DNA of 64,000 nt from Pseudomonas persica (GTDB lineage: Bacteria > Pseudomonadota > Gammaproteobacteria > Pseudomonadales > Pseudomonadaceae). Positions 54,154 to 62,670 of the stretch are shown here, one piece after another. Within the stretch, counting starts at the first letter, position 1; each line of letters starts with the position of its first letter. Position numbers and translations under genes: made by a program. Location: assembly GCF_900291015.1 (NCBI RefSeq), contig NZ_OLKL01000003.1:161001-225000 (forward strand), written 5' to 3'. The notes below the pieces were generated by a model. It had not been told where the DNA came from and made no database searches. It was given only the letters and a program-made list of their open reading frames with translations.

Positions 54154-54179
54154 GCTGTGCTGGTGGTGACCAGCACAGC
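54154..54179 (-). terminator. Perfect hairpin between first and second DUF2388 genes
   Basis: An 11-base perfect stem, GCTGTGCTGGT-GGTG-ACCAGCACAGC, lies 18 bases after the stop of the first DUF2388 gene. No U-tract follows. It probably acts as an attenuator or as a 3' stabiliser that sets the first gene apart from the downstream three. Confidence 0.55.
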
Positions 54180-54197
54180 TGAACGGCTCAGTCGGGG

Positions 54198-54515
54198 TCA
54201 GAGCGCCAGGATGGCCTGGGCCAGTTGCGCGTCGCTGGCCTGCAGGGCGGGCATCTGCGAGCGGATGTGCAGGAAAGCGCTTTCCAGCTTGGCGCCGCGG
54301 ATGTCGCCCTGGCTGCCAACGAAGCTGGCGGCGTCGTCACGGGCGGCCTGGACGATCTTGTCGTCACGGAACGAGGAGGAAATATCGGAAGTGGCATCGG
54401 TGGACGCGGCCACCGCGCCAACGACGGCGTCAGTGGTGACAACGAAGCTGGTGGCGTTTGCGGTGCCGGCCAGGCTCAGCATCAGAGCGGCGCCAATCAG
54501 GTATTTACGGGACAT
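54198..54515 (-). CDS. DUF2388 exported small protein, first copy
   Basis: A 105-residue product with a signal peptide (cleavage TANA-TS, about 21) and the core DDAASFVGSQGDIRGAKLE, ending in QAILAL. AGGAG lies upstream of the ATG at 54513-54515; an upstream in-frame ATG is not supported. It is the first gene of the DUF2388 x3 - DUF4105 operon and has the best ribosome site of the set, so it is probably the most expressed. Confidence 0.88.
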   Translation of the reverse strand: MSRKYLIGAALMLSLAGTANATSFVVTTDAVVGAVAASTDATSDISSSFRDDKIVQAARDDAASFVGSQGDIRGAKLESAFLHIRSQMPALQASDAQLAQAILAL

Positions 54516-54743
54516 GATCGTGGACTCCTGGACTAGGGTCGGGTGGTTCTGTTTATCGGACGCTCGCACAGCTCGTCGCGGTACTTTTCAACAGTGCGTT
54601 CTACCAGACTGTTACGCCAAGCGTATCACGCGCCGGTGTTTCTGGATGTTAATGAACAGCGCGCCAGTAAACTGTGCTGGTATGTTTTTGGATTTTATAA
54701 ACTGTACAGGTCTATTGGCGGAAAGGCTCTGGCATGCCGCCTG
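54516..54743. other. AT-rich promoter region of the DUF2388 operon with repeated motif
   Basis: No gene. Two direct copies of TAAACTGT(G/A)C(T/A)GGT lie at 54668-54681 and 54698-54711, exactly 30 bases apart. Related motifs flank the DUF1127 gene on its other side. The region is clearly lower in GC than its surroundings. Confidence 0.5.
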
Positions 54744-54781
54744 AAAACAAAAAACCCGTCGCAGTCACCTGCAACGGGTTT
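54744..54781 (-). terminator. Rho-independent terminator of the DUF1127 gene
   Basis: On the minus strand AAACCCGTTGCA and TGCGACGGGTTT pair (one mismatch) around GGTGAC, followed by TTTTTTG and TTTTC. It lies 40 bases after the DUF1127 stop. Confidence 0.9.
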
Positions 54782-54821
54782 CGGAAATTCGCGGTGCCGG
54801 CCGAAGCCGGCAAGCCGGAGC

Positions 54822-55037
54822 TTAACGCCAGAAAGGCTTGCTCAGCTCTTCGTAACGCTGCGACTCGCTGATACCGGCGTCGGCCAGCAGGCGGGCGTCC
54901 AGGCGAGCCAGTTGACGGCGGCTGGCCATGCGGCGCTGCCACAGCAGCAGGGTGGACAGAGCGCGCAGCGGCAGCGAAGCGTTGGATTGTTGGGCGTTGC
55001 TTTCAAAAACCAGACCGGAACTGAGGGTACGTTCCAT
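54822..55037 (-). CDS. DUF1127 small protein
   Basis: A 71-residue protein whose C-terminal half is the DUF1127 domain: WQRRMASRRQLARLD, LLADAGISESQRYEE, ending KPFWR. Small DUF1127 proteins in other bacteria affect phosphate, carbon and RNA metabolism; some bind RNA through Arg residues. GGAAGGA precedes the ATG at 55035-55037. It has its own terminator and a 370-base regulatory region with repeated motifs. Confidence 0.88.
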   Translation of the reverse strand: MERTLSSGLVFESNAQQSNASLPLRALSTLLLWQRRMASRRQLARLDARLLADAGISESQRYEELSKPFWR

Positions 55038-55410
55038 GATGTTTCATCCTTCCGCTTATGGCGGGATTAGGTAGTGATTTAACTGATGCCAATGATCCTC
55101 CTCTGCCGTCCATAACAGTAGATACAGTTCAGTTGAAAGACGATGGTCCAGTTAACTGTGTAACCCTACTGTTGCACTCGAAACTGGCGTAACTGTACTG
55201 GTCTGCACTTGTTTGGTGCGTTTTTATTCAATTGAGGGGATTCTTCAGCCAGGAAGGCGTGAAAATACCAGTACAGTAGTACAGATTATATTGCTTCTGG
55301 CGGCGAGGTGTATTGATAGAAGGGTTTGACTGTTATGGCCCATTCGCAGGCTTGCCCGCGAAGAGGCCGGAACAGCGGAAGCAGGGCCGCCGTTCCGTAC
55401 CACAACTGGA
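55038..55410. other. Regulatory region of the DUF1127 gene with inverted and repeated ACTGTAC motifs
   Basis: No gene. ACTGTACTGGT at 55192-55202 is inverted at 55267-55277 (ACCAGTACAGT). Related sites are TTAACTGTGTA at 55152-55162 and AACAGTAGATACAGTTC at 55114-55130. A REP fragment (CTTGCCCGCGAAGAGGCCGG) lies at about 55350-55369. Confidence 0.55.
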
Positions 55411-56904
55411 TCAGCTAGCCAGCATGCGCCCGGTTTCTTCCAGGTTCTCGTGCCAGCTCAGGGCTTCGCGCAGGATGTGCGGGGTGTGGCCGCCTCGCTG
55501 GCAGGCACGATCGAAGTAGTCGTTCAGTGCCGCGCGGTAGTCCGGGTGCACACAGTTGTCGATGATCGCCCGGGCACGCTCGCGTGGCGCCAGGCCTCGC
55601 AGGTCGGCAAGGCCTTGCTCGGTGACCAGGATGTCCACGTCGTGCTCGGTGTGGTCGACATGGCTGACCATCGGCACCACGCTGGAAATCGCGCCACCCT
55701 TGGCAATCGACTTGGTGACGAACACGGCCAGGTGGGCGTTGCGGGCGAAGTCACCCGAGCCGCCGATGCCGTTCATCATCTTGGTGCCGCAGACGTGGGT
55801 GGAGTTGACGTTGCCGTAGATATCGAACTCCAGCGCGGTGTTGATACCGATGATGCCCAGGCGACGGACCACTTCCGGGTGGTTGGAAATTTCTTGCGGG
55901 CGCAGCACCAGCTTGTCCTTGTAACGCTCCAGGTTGCCGAACACATCGGCGTTGCGGCGGGTCGACAAGGTGATCGAGCTGCCCGAGGCGAAGCTCAGTT
56001 TGCCGGCGTCGATCAGGTCGAAGGTGGAGTCCTGCAGTACTTCGGAGTACATGGTCAGGTCTTCGAAGGGCGACTCGATCAGCCCGCACATCACCGCGTT
56101 GGCGATGCTGCCGATACCGGCCTGTAGCGGGCCGAGCTTGTTGGTCATGCGGCCAGCTTCGACTTCTTTCTTGAAGAAGCTGATCAGGTGGTCGGCGATG
56201 CCTTGGGTTTCGTCATCCGGCGGCAGTACGGTGGACGGCGAGTCCGGTTGGTCGCTGATGACGATGCCGACGATCTTGGCTGGGTCGATCGGGATGGCGG
56301 TGCTGCCGATACGGTCGTCGACCTTGACCAGCGGGATTGGCGTGCGGGTCGGGCGGTAGGTCGGGATGTAGATGTCGTGCAGGCCTTCGAGGTTGGTGTT
56401 GTGCGAGAGGTTGATCTCGACAATCACCTGCTTGGCAAAAATCGCGAAGCTGGCCGAGTTGCCCACCGAGGTGGTTGGCACGATATGGCCTTGTTCGGTG
56501 ATGGCCACGGCTTCGATGACCGCGATGTCCGGCAGCTTCAGCTGCTGGTTGCGCAGTTGCTCGACGGTTTCCGACAGGTGCTGGTCGATGAACATCACCT
56601 GGCCGTCGTTGATGGCCTTGCGCAGGGTGCTGTCGACCTGGAACGGCATGCGGCGAGCCAGCACGCCGGCCTCGGTCAGTTGCTTGTCCAGGTCGTTGCC
56701 CAGGCTGGCGCCGGTCATCAGGCTGATTTTCAGTGGCGACTGCTTGGCACGTTCGGCCAGTGCATGTGGTACGGCCTTGGCTTCGCCGGCGCGGGTGAAA
56801 CCGCTCATGCCGACGGTCATGCCGTCCTCGATCAGACCAGCGGCATCAGCCGCACTCATTACCTTGCTGTGCAGGGAGGACAAGCGGATACGATCACGGT
56901 ACAT
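55411..56904 (-). CDS. Acetyl-CoA hydrolase/transferase (succinyl-CoA:acetate/propionate CoA-transferase family)
   Basis: A 497-residue enzyme of the Cat1/AarC family, which moves CoA between acyl-CoA and carboxylic acids with a Glu-CoA thioester. Features: GMTVGMSGFTRAGEAKAVP near the start, LGPLQAGIGSIANAVM, the segment LTMYSEVLQDSTFDLID that bears the likely catalytic Glu, and GIGGSGDFARNA. Related pseudomonad enzymes act on succinyl-CoA with acetate or propionate. Single gene. The pntAA-pntAB-pntB operon lies upstream of it on the same strand and ends in its own terminator at 57021-57058. Confidence 0.9.
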   Translation of the reverse strand: MYRDRIRLSSLHSKVMSAADAAGLIEDGMTVGMSGFTRAGEAKAVPHALAERAKQSPLKISLMTGASLGNDLDKQLTEAGVLARRMPFQVDSTLRKAINDGQVMFIDQHLSETVEQLRNQQLKLPDIAVIEAVAITEQGHIVPTTSVGNSASFAIFAKQVIVEINLSHNTNLEGLHDIYIPTYRPTRTPIPLVKVDDRIGSTAIPIDPAKIVGIVISDQPDSPSTVLPPDDETQGIADHLISFFKKEVEAGRMTNKLGPLQAGIGSIANAVMCGLIESPFEDLTMYSEVLQDSTFDLIDAGKLSFASGSSITLSTRRNADVFGNLERYKDKLVLRPQEISNHPEVVRRLGIIGINTALEFDIYGNVNSTHVCGTKMMNGIGGSGDFARNAHLAVFVTKSIAKGGAISSVVPMVSHVDHTEHDVDILVTEQGLADLRGLAPRERARAIIDNCVHPDYRAALNDYFDRACQRGGHTPHILREALSWHENLEETGRMLAS

Positions 56905-57020
56905 GGATTGTTATCTCGGGCTACTGAAACTACTGCAGCGCAGTCTAGAGACTTCGCCCCCTGCCGTCCCACGACCATGGTCGTATGAGAAGCCTTGGGG
57001 TAGAGCCGTTGATCCGGATC

Positions 57021-57058
57021 AACAAAAGAAAAGCCCCGGCAGATTCTGACCGGGGCTT
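57021..57058 (-). terminator. Rho-independent terminator of the pnt operon
   Basis: AAGCCCCGG and CCGGGGCTT (57031-57058 on the plus strand) form a 9-base stem. On the minus strand it is followed by TTTCTTTTGTT. It lies about 30 bases after the pntB stop. Confidence 0.92.
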
Positions 57059-57090
57059 CCTTTATATCAGCTGGTTTGCAACAGCCGTTG

Positions 57091-58527
57091 TCACTCCACC
57101 GCCTTGACCATGTCTTCGATGACCTTCTTGGCGTCACCGAACACCATCATGGTCTTGTCGAGGTAGAACAGTTCGTTGTCCAGGCCGGCGTAGCCGCTGG
57201 CCATGGAGCGCTTGTTGACGATGATGGTCTTGGCCTTGAACGCTTCGAGGATCGGCATGCCGGCGATCGGCGACTTGGGATCGTTCTTCGCCGCCGGGTT
57301 GACCACATCGTTTGCGCCCAGCACCAGCACCACATCGGCCTGGCCGAACTCGGCGTTGATGTCTTCCATCTCGAACACCTGGTCGTAGGGCACTTCGGCC
57401 TCGGCCAGCAGCACGTTCATGTGCCCGGGCATACGGCCCGCCACCGGGTGGATGGCGTACTTCACGGTCACGCCGTTGTGGGTCAGCTTCTCGGTCAGTT
57501 CCTTCAGTGCGTGCTGGGCGCGGGCCACCGCCAGGCCGTAGCCCGGGACGATGATCACGCTGTCGGCGTTGCTGAGCAGGAAGGTGGCATCGTCGGCCGA
57601 GCCGGACTTCACCGGGCGCTGCTCTTTCGAACCTTGCGCTGCGCCGGCATCAGCATCACCACCGAAGCCACCGAGGATGACGTTGAAGAACGAACGGTTC
57701 ATCGCCTTGCACATGATGTACGAGAGGATCGCACCGGACGAGCCGACCAGGGAGCCTGCGATGATCAGCATCGAGTTGTTCAGCGAGAAGCCGATACCGG
57801 CCGCTGCCCAGCCCGAATAGCTGTTGAGCATCGACACCACCACCGGCATGTCAGCGCCCCCGATCGGGATAATGATCAGCACGCCCATGATGAAGGCCAA
57901 GACCAGCATCAGGGTGAAGGCACTGTAGTGGCCAGTGAAGGTGAACAGCAGGCCCAGGGCGATGGTGGTCAGGCCGAGGATCAGGTTCAGCTTGTGCTGG
58001 CCGGCGAACTGGACCGGTGCGCCCTGGAACAGGCGGAACTTGTACTTGCCCGACAGCTTGCCGAAGGCGATTACCGAACCGGAGAAGGTAATGGCACCGA
58101 TGGCCGCGCCGAGGAACAGCTCCAGGCGGTTGCCGGTGGGGATCGGGTCGCTCATGGCGGCAACGATGCCCATCGATTGCGGTTCCAGCACCGCGGCGAT
58201 GGCGATGAACACCGCAGCCAGGCCGATCATGCTGTGCATGAAGGCGACCAGTTCCGGCATTTTGGTCATCTCGACACGCTTGGCCATGATCGAACCGGCG
58301 GTGCCACCGACCAGCAGGCCGATGATGACGTAGCCGATGCCGGCAGTAGCAAGCTCAGCCCCAAGTTTATAAATGAGGCCGACCGTAGTGACGATGGCGA
58401 TGCCCATGCCGATCATGCCAAACAGGTTGCCGCGCCGCGAGGTAGTCGGGTGCGACAGGCCCTTGAGCGCCTGGATGAAGCACACCGAGGCGACGAGGTA
58501 GAGGAGCGTTACCAGATTCATGCTCAT
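57091..58527 (-). CDS. pntB: NAD(P)+ transhydrogenase subunit beta
   Basis: Membrane subunit and NADP(H)-binding domain III of the proton-translocating transhydrogenase, 478 residues. About nine helices (residues 4-270) come first, then the nucleotide domain (about 300-478) with VPGYGLAVARAQHAL, the AIHPVAGRMPGHMNVLLAE segment, GANDVVNPAA and KRSMASGYAGLDN. ATG 58527; a second ATG two codons on is possible. Two bases separate it from the pntAB stop. Confidence 0.95.
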   Translation of the reverse strand: MSMNLVTLLYLVASVCFIQALKGLSHPTTSRRGNLFGMIGMGIAIVTTVGLIYKLGAELATAGIGYVIIGLLVGGTAGSIMAKRVEMTKMPELVAFMHSMIGLAAVFIAIAAVLEPQSMGIVAAMSDPIPTGNRLELFLGAAIGAITFSGSVIAFGKLSGKYKFRLFQGAPVQFAGQHKLNLILGLTTIALGLLFTFTGHYSAFTLMLVLAFIMGVLIIIPIGGADMPVVVSMLNSYSGWAAAGIGFSLNNSMLIIAGSLVGSSGAILSYIMCKAMNRSFFNVILGGFGGDADAGAAQGSKEQRPVKSGSADDATFLLSNADSVIIVPGYGLAVARAQHALKELTEKLTHNGVTVKYAIHPVAGRMPGHMNVLLAEAEVPYDQVFEMEDINAEFGQADVVLVLGANDVVNPAAKNDPKSPIAGMPILEAFKAKTIIVNKRSMASGYAGLDNELFYLDKTMMVFGDAKKVIEDMVKAVE

Positions 58528-58529
58528 GC

Positions 58530-58844
58530 TTACTTCTGCGCCTCGTTCTTGGTTTTCTTCTTGAACATCTCAAGCATGCGACGGGTGACCAGGAAGCCAC
58601 CGAACACGTTGACCGCGGCCAGGGCCACCGCCAGGGTGCCCATCAGCTTGCCGGCCGGGGTCACGGTAAGCGCGGCGGCCAGCATGGCGCCGACGATGAC
58701 GATCGCGGAGATGGCGTTGGTCACGGCCATCAGTGGCGTGTGCAGCGCCGGGGTGACGTTCCATACCACGTGGTAGCCCACATAGATGGCCAGCACGAAG
58801 ATGATCAGGTTGTAGATGCCATGGGAAATCAGCATGTCTTCCAT
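58530..58844 (-). CDS. pntAB: NAD(P)+ transhydrogenase subunit alpha part 2
   Basis: A 104-residue membrane protein with three to four helices, corresponding to the C-terminal membrane part of E. coli PntA. It contains HTPLMAVTNAISAIVIVGA, conserved in the family. AAGGAG precedes the ATG at 58842-58844. The three-gene arrangement (pntAA-pntAB-pntB) is usual in pseudomonads. Confidence 0.94.
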   Translation of the reverse strand: MEDMLISHGIYNLIIFVLAIYVGYHVVWNVTPALHTPLMAVTNAISAIVIVGAMLAAALTVTPAGKLMGTLAVALAAVNVFGGFLVTRRMLEMFKKKTKNEAQK

Positions 58845-58855
58845 TGTCGTGCTCC

Positions 58856-59977
58856 TTAGCCGTTCTTGCGGACGACCTGGCCATCACGGCACATCAGGCA
58901 GGCCGCGACGATGTCGTCTTCGAGGTTGATGACCAGCGCGCCGTCCTTGTCGAACAGCAGCTTCATGAAGTCCAGCAGGTTGCGGGCATACAGCGCCGAG
59001 GCATCGGCACCTACCTGGGCCGGCAGGTTGGTCGGGCCGACGATGATCACGCCGTTCTCCTGCACCACCTGGTCGGCGACGGTCAGCGGGCAGTTGCCGC
59101 CCTGGGCTGCCGCGAGGTCGATGACCACCGAGCCGGGCTTCATCTGCGCGACGGTTTCGGCGCTGAGCAGGGTCGGTGCCTTGCGCCCCGGGATCAGCGC
59201 AGTGGTGATGACGATATCCGCCTGCTTGGCGCGCTCGTGCACGGCCTGGGCCTGGCGTTGCATCCAGCTGGCCGGCATCGGCCGAGCGTAACCGCCGACG
59301 CCTTCGGCGCACTCGCGCTCTTCATCGGTTTCGTAGGGTACGTCGATGAACTTGGCGCCCAGCGACTCGATCTGCTCCTTCACGGCCGGGCGTACGTCGG
59401 ACGCCTCGATCACCGCACCCAGGCGCTTGGCCGTGGCAATGGCCTGCAGGCCGGCAACGCCTGCGCCCAGGATCAGCACGCGCGCGGCTTTGACGGTGCC
59501 GGCGGCGGTCATCAGCATGGGCATGAAGCGTGGGTAGTGATGGGCAGCCAGCAACACCGCCTTGTAACCGGCGATGTTGGCCTGCGACGACAGCACGTCC
59601 AGGCTCTGCGCCCGCGAGGTACGCGGCGCGGCTTCCAGGGCGAACGCGGTAATGCCGCGCTCGGCCATCTTGCTGATCAACTCGCTGTTGAAGGGGTTGA
59701 GCATACCCACCAGGAGGCTGCCGCTGTTGATCAGGGCCAGTTCCTGGTCGTTGGGGGCGACCACTTTGAGCACCAATTGGGCGCCGTAGGCATCGGCTGC
59801 ACTCCCCAGGGAAGCGCCCACGGCCTCATAGGCACCGTCCGGAATGCTGGCGTTGAGCCCTGCCCCCCGTTGGACGGTGACCTGATGGCCCTGGCCAATC
59901 AGTTTCTTGATGGTTTCCGGGGTCGCAGCGACCCTTGTCTCACCGGTCTGCGTCTCGAGAGGAACACCAATGTGCAC
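58856..59977 (-). CDS. pntAA: NAD(P)+ transhydrogenase subunit alpha part 1
   Basis: Soluble NAD(H)-binding domain I of the transhydrogenase, 373 residues, alanine dehydrogenase-like. Features: ETRVAATPETIKKL near the start, AQSLDVLSSQANIAGYKAVL, the Rossmann motif LILGAGVAGLQAIATAKRLG and KQADIVITTALIPG. The start is GTG 59977, with AGGAG 8 bases upstream and the expected N-terminus (HIGVPLETQ). A longer ATG at 60025 adds unrelated residues. Heads the operon; the promoter lies in 59978-60413. Confidence 0.94.
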   Translation of the reverse strand: MHIGVPLETQTGETRVAATPETIKKLIGQGHQVTVQRGAGLNASIPDGAYEAVGASLGSAADAYGAQLVLKVVAPNDQELALINSGSLLVGMLNPFNSELISKMAERGITAFALEAAPRTSRAQSLDVLSSQANIAGYKAVLLAAHHYPRFMPMLMTAAGTVKAARVLILGAGVAGLQAIATAKRLGAVIEASDVRPAVKEQIESLGAKFIDVPYETDEERECAEGVGGYARPMPASWMQRQAQAVHERAKQADIVITTALIPGRKAPTLLSAETVAQMKPGSVVIDLAAAQGGNCPLTVADQVVQENGVIIVGPTNLPAQVGADASALYARNLLDFMKLLFDKDGALVINLEDDIVAACLMCRDGQVVRKNG

Positions 59978-60413
59978 GACTATTTCTCCTGCGGTGACCT
60001 TTTGTCTTTGTAAAAGCCAGCGCACTTCGGATGGTGCGCTGGGGCGGCTGTGGAGCGCCGACCCGCCGAATCCCGGGTGGGCGAAGCATTTTGCAGACGA
60101 AGCCAGGGGCCTTCAACCGGTTCTGAAGCGAAACGAAGTCAAAACTACAAGTCACCCTGTGACCGTATGTCGCAACGGTCAGGCTGCAGCCCGTCAAACA
60201 TGGGCTATTGGCAGATTAGGAGAAAAATATAAAAATTTTGCAGCCAATTCGCCTATGGTTTGGTGAATGTCGCAAAATAACCCGCAAAGCCGCGCCCTAA
60301 GGAGGGTTTAAGAGGATTTTTGCACTTGTATAACAGTTTATGTAGATGCGACAAATACATACATCTGTAGGTGTTTAAAATAATTGACTACGAAGTCAAC
60401 TTATTGCGCTTGC
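59978..60413. other. Promoter region of the pnt operon
   Basis: No gene. The region is AT-rich from 60200 on. On the minus strand TTGTCG (complement of 60350-60355) and TATACA (complement of 60328-60333) are spaced by 16 bases, a fair promoter for pntAA with a leader of about 340 bases. A perfect palindrome, TTGACTACGAAGTCAA, lies at 60384-60399, near the gcdR 3' end and just upstream of that promoter. Confidence 0.5.
60384..60399. promoter_or_regulatory. Perfect palindrome upstream of the pnt promoter
   Basis: TTGACT-ACGA-AGTCAA: 6-base arms and a 4-base spacer. It lies 15 bases after the gcdR stop and about 30 bases upstream of the candidate pnt -35, which suits an activator site. The protein is unknown. 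Confidence 0.4.
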
Positions 60414-61313
60414 CTAGGTCTTTGCCGTGTACGCCCGGGCCTGGCTCACCAGCCAGTCGCGGAAGGCGCGCAGCGAAGCCGACTCCACCTTGCGCTCTGG
60501 AATCATCAGATAGTAGGCCTTGTCACTACTCAGGGCATGCCTGTTAGCGACCACCAGCCTACCCTCCTCCAACTCGCGCTGGATCAGGAACGGCGGAATC
60601 AGGGCGATGCCCATCTCATGCATGGCCGCCTGGGCGAGCATCGAGAATAGTTCATAGCGCGGGCCTGTCATGTCGCGCTCCACATTCATGCCGACGCTGC
60701 CGAACCACTGCCTCCAGGCATAGGGGCGTGTGCTCTGCTGCAGCAATGGCAGCTGTGCAATGCGCTGCGCGTCGAGCGTACCCTGCCCGCCCAGCAGCGC
60801 CGGGCTGCACACCGGTACCGGGTTTTCTCCCATCAGCCGGTGCGACTGGGTGCCGGACCAGTCGGCATCGCCGAAGTAGATGGCGGCATCGAAGGTGGTG
60901 TCGGCAAACAGGAATGGCCGGGTGCGGTTGGTGAGGTTGACCGTGACCTCCGGGTGGCGCTGCTGGAAGTCCTTGAGCCGCGGTAGCAGCCACTGGGTGC
61001 CGAAGGTGGGCACCACGGCCAGTTCGATCACGTTGGCGCCCTGCTGGCGCATTACCGACAAAGTGTCGCGCTCTACCGCGTCCAGTTGGGCGGCCACCTG
61101 GCGGCTGTAGGAAAGGCCGGCTTCGGTCAGCTTTACCCCGCGGCGCGAACGGCGGAACAGTTCCACATTAAGGAAGGCTTCAAGGCCGCCTATCTGCCGA
61201 CAGACGGCACCTTGGGTCAGGGCAAGCTCCTGGGCAGCCTTGGTAAAGCTCTCGTTGCGCGCCGCCGCCTCGAAGCAAACCAGGGCGGCGGTACTGGGGA
61301 TCTTGCGACGCAT
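60414..61313 (-). CDS. gcdR: LysR-family regulator of glutarate catabolism GcdR
   Basis: A 299-residue LysR-type regulator. The N-terminal winged helix (about 1-65) has FEAAARNESFTKAAQELALT and QGAVCRQIGGLE, and the effector-binding domain runs from about 92. It belongs to the GcvA-like subgroup. I chose the ATG at 61311-61313 with GAGTGAGG upstream; the longer frame adds 23 residues without family match. Divergent from gcdH-gcdG, which the KT2440 homologue activates in response to glutarate. Confidence 0.92.
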   Translation of the reverse strand: MRRKIPSTAALVCFEAAARNESFTKAAQELALTQGAVCRQIGGLEAFLNVELFRRSRRGVKLTEAGLSYSRQVAAQLDAVERDTLSVMRQQGANVIELAVVPTFGTQWLLPRLKDFQQRHPEVTVNLTNRTRPFLFADTTFDAAIYFGDADWSGTQSHRLMGENPVPVCSPALLGGQGTLDAQRIAQLPLLQQSTRPYAWRQWFGSVGMNVERDMTGPRYELFSMLAQAAMHEMGIALIPPFLIQRELEEGRLVVANRHALSSDKAYYLMIPERKVESASLRAFRDWLVSQARAYTAKT

Positions 61314-61366
61314 GTACGTCAACCTCACTCGTAAGGCTGTCAATATGGCGTTTTGCCGATTTACGA

Positions 61367-61383
61367 AGTGACAAATTATCACT
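61367..61383. promoter_or_regulatory. Candidate GcdR (LysR-type) box
   Basis: AGTGA-CAAATTA-TCACT is a perfect inverted repeat with T-N11-A character, about 54 bases upstream of the gcdR start and 92 bases before gcdH. Position and form suit a LysR activator site for the divergent pair. Confidence 0.6.
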
Positions 61384-61474
61384 AATTGGTGCGCAATCCT
61401 CGTTTGTCCCGGCGGCCGATCAGGCCTAGGCTCAAAGGCACAAGAAACTGCCCCCTATTTCGAGGATTTCGCTC

Positions 61475-62656
61475 ATGGCCGGTAAAGCAAGCTTCAACTG
61501 GATCGACCCGCTGCTGCTCGATCAGCAGCTCACTGAAGAAGAGCGCATGGTGCGTGACAGCGCTTATCAGTTCGCCCAGGACAAGCTGGCCCCGCGTGTG
61601 CTCGAGGCCTTCCGTCATGAGCAGACCGACCCGGCGATCTTCCGTGAAATGGGTGAGGTCGGGTTGCTGGGCGCCACCATTCCCGAGCAATACGGTGGCA
61701 GTGGCCTGAATTACGTGTGCTATGGCCTGATTGCTCGCGAGGTAGAGCGTATCGACTCGGGGTACCGCTCGATGATGAGCGTGCAGTCGTCGCTGGTGAT
61801 GGTGCCAATCAACGAGTTCGGTACCGAGGCACAAAAGCAGAAGTACCTGCCCAAGCTGGCCAGCGGCGAGTGGATCGGTTGCTTTGGCCTGACCGAGCCT
61901 AACCATGGCTCCGACCCGGGCTCGATGATCACCCGTGCCCGGAAGGTCGACGGCGGCTACCGCCTGACCGGCAGCAAGATGTGGATCACCAACAGCCCGA
62001 TCGCCGATGTATTCGTGGTCTGGGCCAAGGATGATGCGGGTGATATCCGCGGCTTTGTCCTGGAAAAGGGTTGGCAAGGCCTCAGTGCCCCGGCGATCCA
62101 CGGCAAGGTCGGTCTGCGCGCCTCGATCACTGGCGAAGTAGTCATGGACAACGTGTTCGTGCCGGAGGAAAACATCTTCCCGGATGTGCGCGGCCTCAAG
62201 GGGCCGTTCACCTGTCTGAACTCTGCCCGCTATGGCATCTCCTGGGGGGCGCTGGGCGCCGCCGAAGCCTGCTGGCACACCGCGCGCCAGTACACTCTGG
62301 ACCGCCAGCAATTCGGCCGTCCGTTGGCTGCCAACCAGTTGATCCAGAAGAAGCTGGCTGACATGCAGACCGAAATAACCCTGGCGTTGCAGGGCTGCCT
62401 GCGGCTGGGGCGGATGAAGGACGAAGGCACGGCTGCAGTGGAGATCACTTCGATCATGAAGCGCAACTCCTGCGGCAAGGCGCTGGATATTGCCCGTATG
62501 GCGCGTGACATGCTGGGTGGCAATGGCATTTCCGATGAGTTCGGCGTGGCCCGTCACCTGGTCAACCTGGAGGTGGTCAACACCTATGAAGGTACTCACG
62601 ATGTGCATGCACTGATCCTGGGGCGTGCGCAGACCGGTATCCAGGCCTTCTATTGA
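61475..62656 (+). CDS. gcdH: Glutaryl-CoA dehydrogenase
   Basis: FAD enzyme that oxidises and decarboxylates glutaryl-CoA to crotonyl-CoA in lysine/5-aminovalerate degradation. The 393-residue acyl-CoA dehydrogenase has [15 protein letters not shown] (FAD/substrate contact), [14 protein letters not shown], and the catalytic Glu372 in [10 protein letters not shown]. The Arg near [21 protein letters not shown] supports a dicarboxyl substrate. GAGG precedes the ATG. First gene of gcdHG; gcdG follows after 14 bases. Confidence 0.95.
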   Translation: MAGKASFNWIDPLLLDQQLTEEERMVRDSAYQFAQDKLAPRVLEAFRHEQTDPAIFREMGEVGLLGATIPEQYGGSGLNYVCYGLIAREVERIDSGYRSMMSVQSSLVMVPINEFGTEAQKQKYLPKLASGEWIGCFGLTEPNHGSDPGSMITRARKVDGGYRLTGSKMWITNSPIADVFVVWAKDDAGDIRGFVLEKGWQGLSAPAIHGKVGLRASITGEVVMDNVFVPEENIFPDVRGLKGPFTCLNSARYGISWGALGAAEACWHTARQYTLDRQQFGRPLAANQLIQKKLADMQTEITLALQGCLRLGRMKDEGTAAVEITSIMKRNSCGKALDIARMARDMLGGNGISDEFGVARHLVNLEVVNTYEGTHDVHALILGRAQTGIQAFY

Positions 62657-62670
62657 TAAGGAGCCAGCCC

